Positions 35,433 through 43,738 of a stretch of DNA of 64,000 nucleotides are shown here, in pieces. Both the position numbers and the translations under genes were made by a program. Under the pieces are notes generated by a model that saw only the letters and a program-made list of their open reading frames with translations, had not been told where the DNA came from and did no database searches. Position 1 is the stretch's first letter. The number at the start of each line of letters is the position of its first letter. Source of the stretch: Ruminococcus sp. CAG:488 (GTDB lineage Bacteria > Bacillota > Clostridia > Oscillospirales > Acutalibacteraceae); assembly GCA_000434055.1 (NCBI GenBank), contig HF999647.1, positions 74,109-138,108 of the forward strand. Direction: 5' to 3'.

Positions 35433-35467
35433 AGCCGAATCCGATAAAAGATTCGGCTTGTTTTTTT
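35433..35467 (+). terminator. Terminator of nudix-maf-membrane protein unit
   Basis: AGCCGAATC and GATTCGGCT form a 9-base perfect stem around an 8-base loop, followed by TGTTTTTTT. Confidence 0.92.
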
Positions 35468-35508
35468 AATAGGTTTGCAATTTTATTAAAAAAAAGAATA
35501 TTCAATTG

Positions 35509-35537
35509 TTGACAAATCCTGCAAAGTCAGACATAAT
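35509..35537 (+). promoter_or_regulatory. Sigma-A-type promoter of the secreted PHP protein
   Basis: TTGACA and CATAAT with a 17-base spacer, about 32 bases before the ATG, preceded by an A/T-rich stretch that resembles an UP element. Confidence 0.75.
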
Positions 35538-35569
35538 AGAAAAAAGACCTTTTTGAGGAGGGGAACATA

Positions 35570-37036
35570 ATGGCAAAGAAAATTTTAGCAGTATTTTTGA
35601 GCATTGTTCTTTCCGCACAGCTTTTTGTAATCGGTGTATCGGCAAAAGGGAAAAAGTACATCATTGTAAATCCCTATGAGAAGGTTGATTGGGATGAGTG
35701 GGGAAGCTACAAATTTCAGCCGCACTGCCATACAAACGCCAGCGACGGATATCTCACGGTTAAAGAATCTGTTCAGATGCACTATGACCTCAACTATGAT
35801 ATTGTTGCGCTGACGGATCACGGAACGATAAACAAGGGCTGGAATCAGAAGCCCGATCTGGTTCCGCTTATCAGACTTGTTAAGTATGAAAGAACGCACA
35901 TGGCTCCCATTATTCCGTTGACAGATGAGGAATATGAATCCTATCAGAGCGGAACTGCGCCTTCTGCCGAGAGAACGCATAAGAACGGAATGTTGGATGT
36001 TCCGCAGGGCATAGAGCTTAACATGGCAACGCCCAAGGCAGACTGTCACCTTACGGGATGTTTTTCGGATTACGGTCAGGGACTTGCCGGCGTTTACGGC
36101 GATTATGAGACCCCGAGCAAGGGCGTAAGAGAAGCCGGCGGAATTTCGATGCTCTCTCATGTCGGCGAATATGTTTATCCCGATAAGGACAGTGCAGATC
36201 ATGTCGGTCAGAAGGTTGACGATTATTATGCGAACAAGTTTGCACGTCTTTTTCTTGACAATGCGGGCTCAAGCTTAGGCATTGGCATCAACAGTGCAAC
36301 CGATGCGCATACACGTTGCGACAGAATTCTCTATGATCAGATTCTTCAAAAGACAATTCCGAACGGCGTCGTTCCGTGGGGATTTGCTTTCTCGGATTCT
36401 CATAATGTAAGATCTCTCAATGATGCCTACACAATGCTTATGATGAAGGATTTCGACATGAACAATTTCCGTGCAAGCATGGAAAACGGTTGGAGCTTTG
36501 CCGTATCGCATTATTCAAACGGCGTTGAGCTTAACGGCATGGAGGAAATGCCCGGCTTTGATGAGGACAAGGTTTATGAGGAGAAGCTCTACCTTCAGGA
36601 TAATACGCCGATGGTAACTCGAATCGACGTTGACCGGGAGAACGGTTCAATCAAGATTGAGGGCACAAACTTTGATCGCATCACATGGGTTTCAAACGGT
36701 AACGTTATCAAGCGTGAGGAAAATATCACAAGCGGAACCGCAATGCTGGATCTCTATAGCGATGACTTGCTCGACGATCCTTATCTTTATATAAGATTTT
36801 ATATTACGGGCGAGAACGGTATTTGTTACGCTCAGCCGTTCGTGCTCAGCGTTGAGGGCGAGGAATTTACTCCCGTTGATGTTCCCGAAACACACGATGT
36901 TTCAACATTTCTGCGTGGACTTGCAACCGTAACGGATTGGCTTTTCTTCCGATTCAATCCGCTTATCTGGCTGTTTAAATATGTTGCACTCGGATACAAT
37001 GTATTCGACAGATTTTTCCATCCGTATTCAAATTAA
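35570..37036 (+). CDS. Secreted PHP-domain phosphoesterase-like protein
   Basis: 488 residues, ATG after GAGGAGGGG. A signal peptide (MAKKILAVFLSIVLSAQLFV, cleavage near VSA-KG) leads to a PHP metallophosphoesterase domain: FQPHCHTNASDGYLTVKE (HxH) near 50, IVALTDHGTIN near 78, SMLSHVGEY near 195, and FAFSDSHNVRS near 272. Residues about 345-450 look beta-rich. The C-terminus has a hydrophobic helix (LFFRFNPLIWLFKYVALGY) that may tether it to the membrane. Substrate unknown; an exported phosphoesterase or lipid/teichoic-type phosphodiester is possible. Monocistronic with its own promoter and terminator. Confidence 0.8.
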   Translation: MAKKILAVFLSIVLSAQLFVIGVSAKGKKYIIVNPYEKVDWDEWGSYKFQPHCHTNASDGYLTVKESVQMHYDLNYDIVALTDHGTINKGWNQKPDLVPLIRLVKYERTHMAPIIPLTDEEYESYQSGTAPSAERTHKNGMLDVPQGIELNMATPKADCHLTGCFSDYGQGLAGVYGDYETPSKGVREAGGISMLSHVGEYVYPDKDSADHVGQKVDDYYANKFARLFLDNAGSSLGIGINSATDAHTRCDRILYDQILQKTIPNGVVPWGFAFSDSHNVRSLNDAYTMLMMKDFDMNNFRASMENGWSFAVSHYSNGVELNGMEEMPGFDEDKVYEEKLYLQDNTPMVTRIDVDRENGSIKIEGTNFDRITWVSNGNVIKREENITSGTAMLDLYSDDLLDDPYLYIRFYITGENGICYAQPFVLSVEGEEFTPVDVPETHDVSTFLRGLATVTDWLFFRFNPLIWLFKYVALGYNVFDRFFHPYSN

Positions 37037-37051
37037 AGGTTATAAAAACAG

Positions 37052-37088
37052 CAAAGACTCCGGTTGAATAAATCGGAGTCTTTGTTTT
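37052..37088. terminator. Bidirectional terminator between the PHP gene and metY
   Basis: CAAAGACTCCG and CGGAGTCTTTG form an 11-base perfect stem. TTTTAT follows on the plus strand and TGTTTTTAT on the minus strand, so it can end both convergent transcripts. Confidence 0.85.
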
Positions 37089-37128
37089 ATAGGGGGAGAA
37101 AAAGAGAAGGAAGATTTTAATTTATGTT

Positions 37129-38412
37129 TTATTTAACCGCATCAAAACCCTGCTGAAGGTCTGCAATAATATCGTCGATGTGTTCCGTGCCGATTGAAAG
37201 ACGAATGGTGTTCGGCTTAATTCCGCAGGAGAGAAGCTCCTCTTCGGAAAGCTGTGAATGGGTTGTTGATGCAGGATGGATAACGAGCGACTTAACGTCG
37301 GCAACATTTGCAAGAAGCGAGAAAAGCTTGAGACTCTCGGTGAACTTCTTGGCCGTTTCTGCATCGCCCTTTATTTCAAAGGTGAAGATTGAAGCTGCGC
37401 CCTTCTTGAAGTATTTGTCGTAAAGCTTCTTCTGCTTGCCTGTGGCAAGTGAGGGGTGGTTAACTCTTTCTACCTGCGGATGATTTTTGAGGAAGTCAAC
37501 AACCTTGAGCGCATTCTCAACGTGACGCTCTACTCTGAGCGAAAGAGTCTCAAGTCCTTGGAGAAGAAGGAAAGAGTTAAACGGCGAAATCGTTGCGCCT
37601 TGATCTCTCATAAGAGTTGTACGAAGCTTGAGAATATAGGCAAGATTGCCGCAAGCCTCGGTGAAAACGACGCCGTGATATGACGGGTTTGGTTTTGAAA
37701 GTCCGGGGAATTTGTCATTCTGTGCCCAGTCGAATTTACCTGAATCAACAACAACGCCGCCCATTACCGTGCCGTGACCGCCGATAAATTTTGTAGCGGA
37801 ATGAACAACAACATCTGCGCCGTGCTCAATCGGACGAAGAAGATAGGGCGTTGCGAAGGTGCTGTCAACGATGAACGGAATACCGTGCTTATGAGCGATA
37901 GCTGCAATGGCTTCAAGGTCGATTACATCAGAGTTCGGGTTACCGAGCGTTTCGGCATATAGAAGCTTGGTGTTCGGCTGAATTGCCTTTTCAAAATTTT
38001 CGGGATCGGAGGGATCGACAAAAGTTGTATCGAGTCCCTGCTCCTTAAGTGTGTTTGCGAAAAGGTTGTGTGTGCCGCCGTAAAGATTGGTCGAAGAAAC
38101 GATATGGTCACCTGCAATTGCGATGTTTTGAATTGCATATGAGATTGCCGCCGAACCGGAGGCTGTCGCAAGCGCTGCCGCGCCGCCTTCAAGAGCCGCA
38201 ATTCTCTTCTCGAAAACGTCAGAGGTCGGGTTCATCAGTCTTGTATATATATTGCCTCCCTCGGTCAAACCAAAACGGCCGGCCGCCTGTGCGGAGTCTT
38301 TGAAAACGTATGACGTTGTTGCATAGATTGGAACTGCTCTTGAATCTGTTGCCGGGTCGGGAGTCTCCTGACCAACGTGAAGCTGAAGTGTTTCAAATTT
38401 ATAATCTGACAT
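37129..38412 (-). CDS. metY: O-acetylhomoserine sulfhydrylase / aminocarboxypropyltransferase
   Basis: 427 residues. The opening [20 protein letters not shown], the [20 protein letters not shown] block near 55, and the PLP lysine in [19 protein letters not shown] near 205 are those of the MetY branch of the Cys/Met PLP enzymes; length also fits (about 425). It makes homocysteine from O-acetylhomoserine and sulfide, or cysteine from O-acetylserine in some members. ATG preceded by AAAGGA. The 280-base leader contains an attenuator-like structure described separately, implying sulfur-amino-acid control. Confidence 0.95.
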   Translation of the reverse strand: MSDYKFETLQLHVGQETPDPATDSRAVPIYATTSYVFKDSAQAAGRFGLTEGGNIYTRLMNPTSDVFEKRIAALEGGAAALATASGSAAISYAIQNIAIAGDHIVSSTNLYGGTHNLFANTLKEQGLDTTFVDPSDPENFEKAIQPNTKLLYAETLGNPNSDVIDLEAIAAIAHKHGIPFIVDSTFATPYLLRPIEHGADVVVHSATKFIGGHGTVMGGVVVDSGKFDWAQNDKFPGLSKPNPSYHGVVFTEACGNLAYILKLRTTLMRDQGATISPFNSFLLLQGLETLSLRVERHVENALKVVDFLKNHPQVERVNHPSLATGKQKKLYDKYFKKGAASIFTFEIKGDAETAKKFTESLKLFSLLANVADVKSLVIHPASTTHSQLSEEELLSCGIKPNTIRLSIGTEHIDDIIADLQQGFDAVK

Positions 38413-38467
38413 GGTAATTTTCCTTTCTTGATTAAAAATATTTGTAATGTTTTAGCTCAAAGAAAAA

Positions 38468-38524
38468 TTACATTCGTCCGAATCTGAAATTTTGTCTCAG
38501 CAGATTTTCAAAAATATTGCTCAT
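38468..38524 (-). CDS. Tiny ORF (18 residues) between attenuator and metY
   Basis: An ATG preceded by AGGTGATTTT encodes MSNIFENLLRQNFRFGRM and stops 55 bases before metY. It starts 13 bases after the terminator-like T run. Its basic, aromatic tail could act on the ribosome or serve translational coupling; a chance ORF is possible. Confidence 0.4.
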   Translation of the reverse strand: MSNIFENLLRQNFRFGRM

Positions 38525-38537
38525 AAAATCACCTATT

Positions 38538-38568
38538 AAAAAACGGAAAGCCTTCTCGACTTTCCGTT
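38538..38568 (-). terminator. Attenuator-type terminator in the metY leader
   Basis: On the minus strand AACGGAAAG and CTTTCCGTT form a 9-base stem around TCGAGAAGG, followed by a T run (38538-38543). It lies after the promoter and leader ORF but before metY, so it can only act as an attenuator. The loop GAAGGC (38550-38555) can instead pair with GCCTTC inside the leader ORF (38594-38599). Confidence 0.75.
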
Positions 38569-38577
38569 AGTTTTAAC

Positions 38578-38661
38578 TCAATTTTTACTATCGGAAGGCG
38601 CGGCAAGAAAAGCGTATTCGCAAATACACATCACAAAAAGCATTGAAGAAATGTATTTCAT
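38578..38661 (-). CDS. Putative leader peptide of metY, Met- and Cys-rich
   Basis: 27 residues with a strong ribosome site (GGGAGG, 8 bases before the ATG). The sequence begins MKYISSMLFVMCICEYAFL and ends in AAPSDSKN. Three of the first eleven codons are Met and codons 12 and 14 are Cys (TGT, TGC). The stop lies 9 bases before the terminator stem. This is the arrangement of a ribosome-sensing attenuator. No homologue is recalled, so it is inference from the sequence. Confidence 0.6.
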   Translation of the reverse strand: MKYISSMLFVMCICEYAFLAAPSDSKN

Positions 38662-38698
38662 TCTGTTAACCTCCCGTTGAATTTCTTAGGATGGGTGT

Positions 38699-38732
38699 AT
38701 AATAACACATATTACCTACCTTGTCAATAGGT
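38699..38732 (-). promoter_or_regulatory. metY promoter with overlapping inverted-repeat operator
   Basis: On the minus strand TTGACA (38722-38727) and TATTAT (38699-38704) are spaced by 17 bases. The -35 box is embedded in the inverted repeat ACCTA-N9-TAGGT (38714-38732). A repressor bound there would block RNA polymerase; Rrf2-family regulators (CymR/IscR type) of sulfur metabolism are plausible candidates but this is not shown. Confidence 0.7.
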
Positions 38733-38791
38733 TAAACGAAAAATTTTTAAAAATTTTAGCCGTGGAGCTGATAACGGCAACGAATACTTGA

Positions 38792-39262
38792 TTACAGTAT
38801 ATATTCAAGCTGTCTTTCTTTTGTTTTCATGCCCATTTTCTCGTAGAATTTTTCAGCCGAAGTGTTTCCTGCCCAAACGTTCAGAGTAACCTCATAGCAC
38901 CCTTTTTTCCTTGCTTCGCACTTTACAAATTCAAACAAACTTTCTCCGATGTGCTGCCCTCTTGTATTTTTATCGACACAAAGATCATCAATAAATAAAG
39001 ACTTAAACGGTATCATATTATTTGAAAAAGGCTGTGATTTCAACTGGCAGAAAGCGTATCCTAAACACTTATCGTTTTCATCCACTGCGACATAGATCGG
39101 TTTTGTTTCATCGTTAAGAATTTCTTCTAACTCTGCGTCGGTATACTTTGTGGTTCCCGGAACAAAAATATCGGGACGGATTTCTGCATGAATTTGAAGC
39201 ACCTGACTCAACAATTCTTTAATCTGAGGGATATCCTTCCTTTGAGCTGCTCTGATATTCAT
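38792..39262 (-). CDS. GNAT family N-acetyltransferase
   Basis: 156 residues, with AGGAG 11 bases before the ATG. The acetyl-CoA-binding motif A is SLFIDDLCVDKNTRGQHIG (about 88-106; Q/RxxGxG/A form RGQHIG), and motif B is NTSAEKFYEKMGMK near 138. N-terminal MNIRAAQRKDIPQIKELL is typical. The substrate is unknown; small-molecule acetylation is as likely as protein acetylation. It lies downstream of tRNA-Ala on the same strand but behind its terminator. Confidence 0.88.
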   Translation of the reverse strand: MNIRAAQRKDIPQIKELLSQVLQIHAEIRPDIFVPGTTKYTDAELEEILNDETKPIYVAVDENDKCLGYAFCQLKSQPFSNNMIPFKSLFIDDLCVDKNTRGQHIGESLFEFVKCEARKKGCYEVTLNVWAGNTSAEKFYEKMGMKTKERQLEYIL

Positions 39263-39295
39263 TATACTGTTGCTCCTATCTAATTATATATAAAT

Positions 39296-39340
39296 AAAAC
39301 AATAATCCGCCGCAATTCTTCTATAAGAACTACGGCGGAT
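39296..39340 (-). terminator. Terminator of tRNA-Ala
   Basis: On the minus strand ATCCGCCGTAGTTCT pairs with AGAATTGCGGCGGAT (mismatches in the middle) followed by TATTGTTTTA, four bases after the tRNA's CCA end. Confidence 0.8.
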
Positions 39341-39343
39341 GCT

Positions 39344-39419
39344 TGGTGGAGACGAAGAGGATCGAACTCTCGACCTTACGGATGCGAACCGTACGCTCTC
39401 CCAGCTGAGCTACGCCCCC
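39344..39419 (-). tRNA. tRNA-Ala (anticodon CGC, reads GCG)
   Basis: The minus strand reads GGGGGCGTAGCTCAGCTGGG at the 5' end; acceptor GGGGGCG pairs with CGTCTCC and includes the G3-U70 wobble that is the alanine identity element. Anticodon stem TACGG/CCGTA encloses TTCGCAT, anticodon CGC. Discriminator A and encoded CCA are present. Confidence 0.95.
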
Positions 39420-39470
39420 GGATATTAAGGCAATGCGGTGTAATTGAATGCATTCCCGTTTGACACAAAA

Positions 39471-39499
39471 ATTATATTCTTTCTTTTCGTTTTTGTCAA
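39471..39499 (-). promoter_or_regulatory. Strong promoter of tRNA-Ala
   Basis: Consensus TTGACA and TATAAT with a 17-base spacer on the minus strand, about 50 bases before the tRNA. Confidence 0.85.
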
Positions 39500-39624
39500 G
39501 AATTTGTTGTCAATTTCAGTTCAAAACGTAATGTTTACTTTTTCTTTTCCGCAAATTCATACAATTTTAAAAATTAGATGGAAAAATAATATCATAAATT
39601 ATGCAAAAAACGCCATAAAAGCAT

Positions 39625-39652
39625 TTGATTTTGTGACAATTCGTGATATAAT
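39625..39652 (+). promoter_or_regulatory. Promoter of the second sugar transporter gene
   Basis: TTGATT and TATAAT with a 16-base spacer; start about 55 bases before the ATG. The 296-base gap 39420-39715 holds this and the divergent tRNA-Ala promoter; nothing else is seen. Confidence 0.55.
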
Positions 39653-39715
39653 GATACGGACAATAATCGAGAAGTGTTTATCGGTTGTTATCCATGATAA
39701 GAAAGGATTGTTTTT

Positions 39716-41209
39716 ATGGCTGAAAAAGCAAAAAAAATGAAGCTTAATTACGGCAAGACCCTTTTGATAGGTTTTGCATTTATGGCTTCTTCAATCGCAT
39801 GGGGTGTTTATGACCCGTATATCACCACCCTGCTCAATAAGATTCTCGGCGAATCCGCAATGATTGCAGGCTGGAGCGCAAAGCTTGTCGAAAAGTTCCC
39901 TATTCTTCTTGAATTCATGCAGGCTCAGGGCGAGGACGTAGGCTCTGCGGCAACAGGTTTTACCCTTGTACCTCTTTTCATTGGTATTATAATGACATTT
40001 GATAACATATTCGGCGTTGTTTTCCAGCCGACATTCGGAAAAATATCCGACAGATGCCATACCCGTATCGGTAAGCGTAAGCCTTTTATACTTATCGGCG
40101 CACCTCTCGCTGCAGTCATTTTTGCGATAATTCCGAGAGTTGCTCTGCATGAAAACGGAAGAATTTCCGCTATGATGTTTTGCATTATTCTCTTTGTATT
40201 TGTTATGTCATTCTGGCGAGCACCTTGCGTTGCACTTATGCCCGACCTTACACCGCCCGCACTTCGCAGTGAGGGTAACTCGGTTATCAACCTTGTAGGC
40301 GGAGTCGGCAGTCTTCTCGCTTTGCAGGCGGCAACCATTGTCTGCGCAATAGGCGGCTGGGACAAAGGAACTCAGGAAGAGGAATACATACCGTATGTTT
40401 TCCTGTTCGCTTCAATAGTGATGATAATCTGTACCCTCGTCGTTACGTTCTTCGTTAAGGAGCCTGACAGCAGACTGAAGGTTCAGATGCAGGCAAATAT
40501 GGAAAATGACGCAAAGGCAAAGCGCCAGGCAGAAAAAGAGGCGGCGAAGAAAGAAAAGGAGCGACTCAAGGCAATCAAGCTTTCCAAGGGCGAAAGAGTC
40601 AGTCTTATCTGTATGCTTGCAGGTCTTTTCTTCCTTTTCTGCGGAGCAAACGCAATCCAGACCTTCTTCGCACTGTTTGCTGCCGAGATCCTCGGCAAGT
40701 CAAGCGGCGAGGCAACGTCAATGCTTACGATTTTTGCGGTTTCAACTGCAATCGGCGCTATTCCTGCAGGTCTTCTTGGAAGAAAATTCGGCAGAAAAAA
40801 GACAATTGTCGCAGGACTTCTTATGTTCATAACCGCATTTGTGGTTTATCTTGCAGTTGATGCAACAACAGGCAACGCCTTGACTCTTGTATATGTTGCG
40901 CTTGTTGTCGGCGGATTCGCAAATATGCTTATCACCGTTAATACGCTTCCGCTTGTTCTTGAAATAGGCGGACTTGACAAGGTAGGCACATTCACGGGTT
41001 ATTATTATACAGCAACATTCTCGGCGCAGATAGCAACCCCGATCGTTTATGGAATCGTTCGTATGCTCACGGGTACATACGGTTCGCTGTTCTACTACTG
41101 CCCGATATGCTTTATTCTATCCTTGATCTGTATCCTTTTCGTTAAGCATGGCGAGTCGGAGGAGATCACAGAGGATATTATTGAGGAAGCCAGATTGGCT
41201 GATGACTGA
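39716..41209 (+). CDS. MFS transporter, GPH/SLC45-like sugar permease
   Basis: 497 residues, ATG after AAGAAAGGA. About twelve membrane segments, with the segment 2-3 loop QPTFGKISDRCHTRIGKRKP near 105 and a long charged central loop (about 255-290; rich in Lys, Glu and Ala, a likely helix). The DNIFGVVFQP motif resembles the sucrose/maltose-type SLC45 and GPH groups. It is only distantly like the transporter encoded at 29079. Substrate unknown. The next gene starts 33 bases later with no terminator, so they may share a transcript. Confidence 0.8.
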   Translation: MAEKAKKMKLNYGKTLLIGFAFMASSIAWGVYDPYITTLLNKILGESAMIAGWSAKLVEKFPILLEFMQAQGEDVGSAATGFTLVPLFIGIIMTFDNIFGVVFQPTFGKISDRCHTRIGKRKPFILIGAPLAAVIFAIIPRVALHENGRISAMMFCIILFVFVMSFWRAPCVALMPDLTPPALRSEGNSVINLVGGVGSLLALQAATIVCAIGGWDKGTQEEEYIPYVFLFASIVMIICTLVVTFFVKEPDSRLKVQMQANMENDAKAKRQAEKEAAKKEKERLKAIKLSKGERVSLICMLAGLFFLFCGANAIQTFFALFAAEILGKSSGEATSMLTIFAVSTAIGAIPAGLLGRKFGRKKTIVAGLLMFITAFVVYLAVDATTGNALTLVYVALVVGGFANMLITVNTLPLVLEIGGLDKVGTFTGYYYTATFSAQIATPIVYGIVRMLTGTYGSLFYYCPICFILSLICILFVKHGESEEITEDIIEEARLADD

Positions 41210-41242
41210 TTTTCCCATGAATGGGATTGGAGGAATACATCA

Positions 41243-41947
41243 ATGAGTGAAACACTTCTGAAAGTGAGGGACCTCAAAAAGAGCTACGGCGATCATGCCG
41301 TTCTCAAGGGCGTCTCTTACGACATCGAACAGGGCAAAATCGTAGGCTTGCTCGGCCCGAACGGCTGCGGCAAAACCTCGATGATAAAGTCCATTGTCGG
41401 ACTGATCAATGACTATGAGGGCAAGATCCTCATAAACGGAAAAGCGCCCGGCGTTGAGTCGAAAAAAATTATTGCATATCTGCCCGAGAAGAACTATCTT
41501 CCCAACTGGATGACGCCGAAAAGCGCAATTAAGTACATGGCTGATTTCTATGACAATTTCGATATGCAAAAAGCGCTTGATATGGCGGCAAGGTTTGAGC
41601 TTCCGATGAAGCAGAAAATTAAGACTATGTCAAAGGGTCAGCAGGAAAAGCTCCAGCTTCTTCTTGTTATGAGCCGAAAGGCGGATCTTTATATTCTCGA
41701 CGAGCCCCTCGGCGGCGTTGACCTTGTTTCAAGAGAATTTATTCTTGACACCATCATGAAAAACCACGCCGAAAATTCAACGATTTTGCTTTCGACCCAC
41801 CTTATTTATGATATCGAAAAGGTGCTTGACCGTGTGCTCATGGTCAAGGACGGCAAGCTTGTCGTCAACACAGACGTTTCAAAGATAGCGGCTGACGGCA
41901 AAACGGTTGAGGATCTGTTCAGGGAGGTGTTCAGCTATGTTGGGTAA
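41243..41947 (+). CDS. ABC transporter ATP-binding protein
   Basis: 234 residues, with GGAGG 9 bases before the ATG. Walker A GLLGPNGCGKTSMIKS near 38, the signature as MSKGQQEKLQL near 133 (SKGQ instead of SGGQ), Walker B LYILDEPLGGVD near 152, and the switch His in LLSTHLIYDIE near 189. The YtrB/bacitracin-type exporter class is closest. It overlaps the permease gene by 11 bases. Substrate unknown; drug or lipid export or membrane stress are possible. Confidence 0.9.
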   Translation: MSETLLKVRDLKKSYGDHAVLKGVSYDIEQGKIVGLLGPNGCGKTSMIKSIVGLINDYEGKILINGKAPGVESKKIIAYLPEKNYLPNWMTPKSAIKYMADFYDNFDMQKALDMAARFELPMKQKIKTMSKGQQEKLQLLLVMSRKADLYILDEPLGGVDLVSREFILDTIMKNHAENSTILLSTHLIYDIEKVLDRVLMVKDGKLVVNTDVSKIAADGKTVEDLFREVFSYVG

Positions 41948-42761
41948 GCTTTTGAAAAATGAATTCATTGCCACGGGCAGAATCATGGGCGCACTCTACG
42001 CAGTCGTCGCCGTAATCATGGCATATGTCCTCGGCTCCTATTACATTACTAAGGATAACGCTTCGACAGGTCAAATGCTCGGCATTATGGTGCTTCTTCT
42101 CATTTCATCATGCAGTTTTATTCTCACGGCTGTTGTTATGATAATGAATTTCCAAAAGTCGCTTTACGGCGACCAGGGTTACCTGAGCTTTACGCTTCCC
42201 GTTAAAGGCTCAACGCTCCTTATTTCTAAGATCATCACATCAACCGTATGGTTTATTGCAGCGTTTGTTTGCCTTATGGGCACAGCGGCTATAACGTTTT
42301 TTGTTGTTAAAGAAGACGTTATCGGCGAGGAGACATACTCAACGATTGAATCGCTTCTGCCAATGTTCCTTCAGGGTAAATCCGTTTCGACTATTATCAC
42401 TTCTATTGTGATTTCAATGGTATCATATTTTCTGCGTTTCGCAGTTATCACCCTTGAAATGTATTTTGCAATTTCTCTTGCAAACACACGTCACTTCCAG
42501 AAGAAATACCTTCTTTGGACGATAGTTTTCACGATTGTGATCCTTTTTGCCGTTGAAAGAATATCGGGAATTATTTCCGATAACATCGTTTTCGGCATTG
42601 CGACTGTCGGCAACGATCTTTCTATTATAACAAGCTATGATCAGCTTGCATCCGGCGCAAGCTTTACCGACCTTGTTTCGGTTATAGCTTACCTTATTTT
42701 CGGTGTAGGTCTTTACTATGCAACGTTCTATGTTATGAACAAGAAGGTAAATATCAGATAA
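41937..42761 (+). CDS. ABC-2-type transporter permease
   Basis: 274 residues from the ATG at 41937, nine bases after GGGAGG. Six membrane segments are seen (about 20-42, 58-80, 110-132, 170-190, 205-222 and 243-265). The N-terminus MLGKLLKNEFIATGRIM is the usual cytoplasmic start for ABC-2 permeases. It forms a two-gene exporter with the ATPase whose gene it overlaps. No sensor or regulator gene is adjacent. Confidence 0.85.
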   Translation: MLGKLLKNEFIATGRIMGALYAVVAVIMAYVLGSYYITKDNASTGQMLGIMVLLLISSCSFILTAVVMIMNFQKSLYGDQGYLSFTLPVKGSTLLISKIITSTVWFIAAFVCLMGTAAITFFVVKEDVIGEETYSTIESLLPMFLQGKSVSTIITSIVISMVSYFLRFAVITLEMYFAISLANTRHFQKKYLLWTIVFTIVILFAVERISGIISDNIVFGIATVGNDLSIITSYDQLASGASFTDLVSVIAYLIFGVGLYYATFYVMNKKVNIR

Positions 42762-42784
42762 TTTTGATAAAGGAGATATCCCCT

Positions 42785-43375
42785 TTGAGCAATTGGACAG
42801 ATGATAAAATCGTCACACTTATCAAGTCCCGACTTGATGATTACAGATTTAACCACAGCCTCAATGTTGCCGACAGCGCAAGAGAGCTTGCTCTCAGATA
42901 CGGCGGTGATGCGGATAAGGCATATACGGCGGGGCTTCTGCATGACGTGATGAAAAATGCTTCCGAGGAGGAGCAGTTAGGGGTATTGAGCGAGGCGGGC
43001 ATTGAGCTGATGCCTGTTGAAAAAGCCAACAAAAAGCTGTGGCACGCTATGGCGGGCGCAGCCTACATAAAGTTCGTTATGGGCATAGACGACCGTGAAA
43101 TAATCAAAGCGGTCAGATATCACACGACGGGTAGAGCGGAAATGAGTCTGCTCGAAAAAATTGTTTATCTCGCCGACTATATTTCTGCTGAGAGAAATTA
43201 TAACGGCGTTGAGGATATGCGAAGGCTTTGCGAAAAGGACATGGATTCGGCGATCGAATATGCGCTGGTTTTCGGAATTCCCGACCTTGTTTCAAAGGGT
43301 CAGGTTATTCATCCGGACAGCATTGACCTTTACAATGAAATTATTATTAAAAAGCAGGGAGGAAACAGTTTATGA
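42785..43375 (+). CDS. yqeK: HD-domain hydrolase YqeK (diadenosine tetraphosphatase)
   Basis: 196 residues from a TTG, chosen because AAGGAG is ten bases upstream; the TTG at 42764 precedes that ribosome site. HD ligands: RFNHSLNVADSARELA near 18, AYTAGLLHDVMKN near 42, HAMAGAAYI near 80 and YHTTGRAEM near 105. YqeK symmetrically cleaves Ap4A into two ADP. The stop overlaps rsfS by four bases (ATGA), the standard yqeK-rsfS arrangement in Firmicutes. Confidence 0.92.
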   Translation: MSNWTDDKIVTLIKSRLDDYRFNHSLNVADSARELALRYGGDADKAYTAGLLHDVMKNASEEEQLGVLSEAGIELMPVEKANKKLWHAMAGAAYIKFVMGIDDREIIKAVRYHTTGRAEMSLLEKIVYLADYISAERNYNGVEDMRRLCEKDMDSAIEYALVFGIPDLVSKGQVIHPDSIDLYNEIIIKKQGGNSL

Positions 43376-43728
43376 CATCACTCGAAAAAGCAAAAAACAT
43401 TGCCAAGATTTTGGACAAGAAAAAGGCGATAGACATCATCGGAATCGAGACAAAAGAGCTAACGGTAATGTCAGACTATTTCATCATTGCAAGCGGTACA
43501 TCAAACACTCATGTTCGTGCGCTTGCCGATGAGGTTGACGACGAGATGAAAAAGCTCGGCGTTGAGGTTGACCACATCGAGGGCAGAGCGACGGGCTGGA
43601 TACTGCTTGATTATAACGATGTTCTTGTTCATGTTTTCCAGCCGGAAAGCAGACAGTATTACAACATCGAGCGTCTTTGGAACGATGCGGCAAGGATCGA
43701 CCTTTCCGACGTTCTGACCGAGGACTGA
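43372..43728 (+). CDS. rsfS: Ribosomal silencing factor RsfS
   Basis: 118 residues. Family core: IDIIGIETKELTVMSDYFII near 24, ASGTSNTHVRALADEVDDE near 44, and GRATGWILLDYNDVLVHVF near 72 then ARIDLSDVL at the end. RsfS binds uL14 and blocks subunit joining under nutrient limitation. It is translationally coupled to yqeK. A MITE-like element starts 11 bases after the stop. Confidence 0.96.
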   Translation: MTSLEKAKNIAKILDKKKAIDIIGIETKELTVMSDYFIIASGTSNTHVRALADEVDDEMKKLGVEVDHIEGRATGWILLDYNDVLVHVFQPESRQYYNIERLWNDAARIDLSDVLTED

Positions 43729-43738
43729 TTATTTATTT

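Noticed and set aside
38413..38700. SAM (S-box) riboswitch before metY
   Set aside because: The conserved S-box core and P1-P4 arrangement were not found; the region instead holds the leader ORFs and hairpin.
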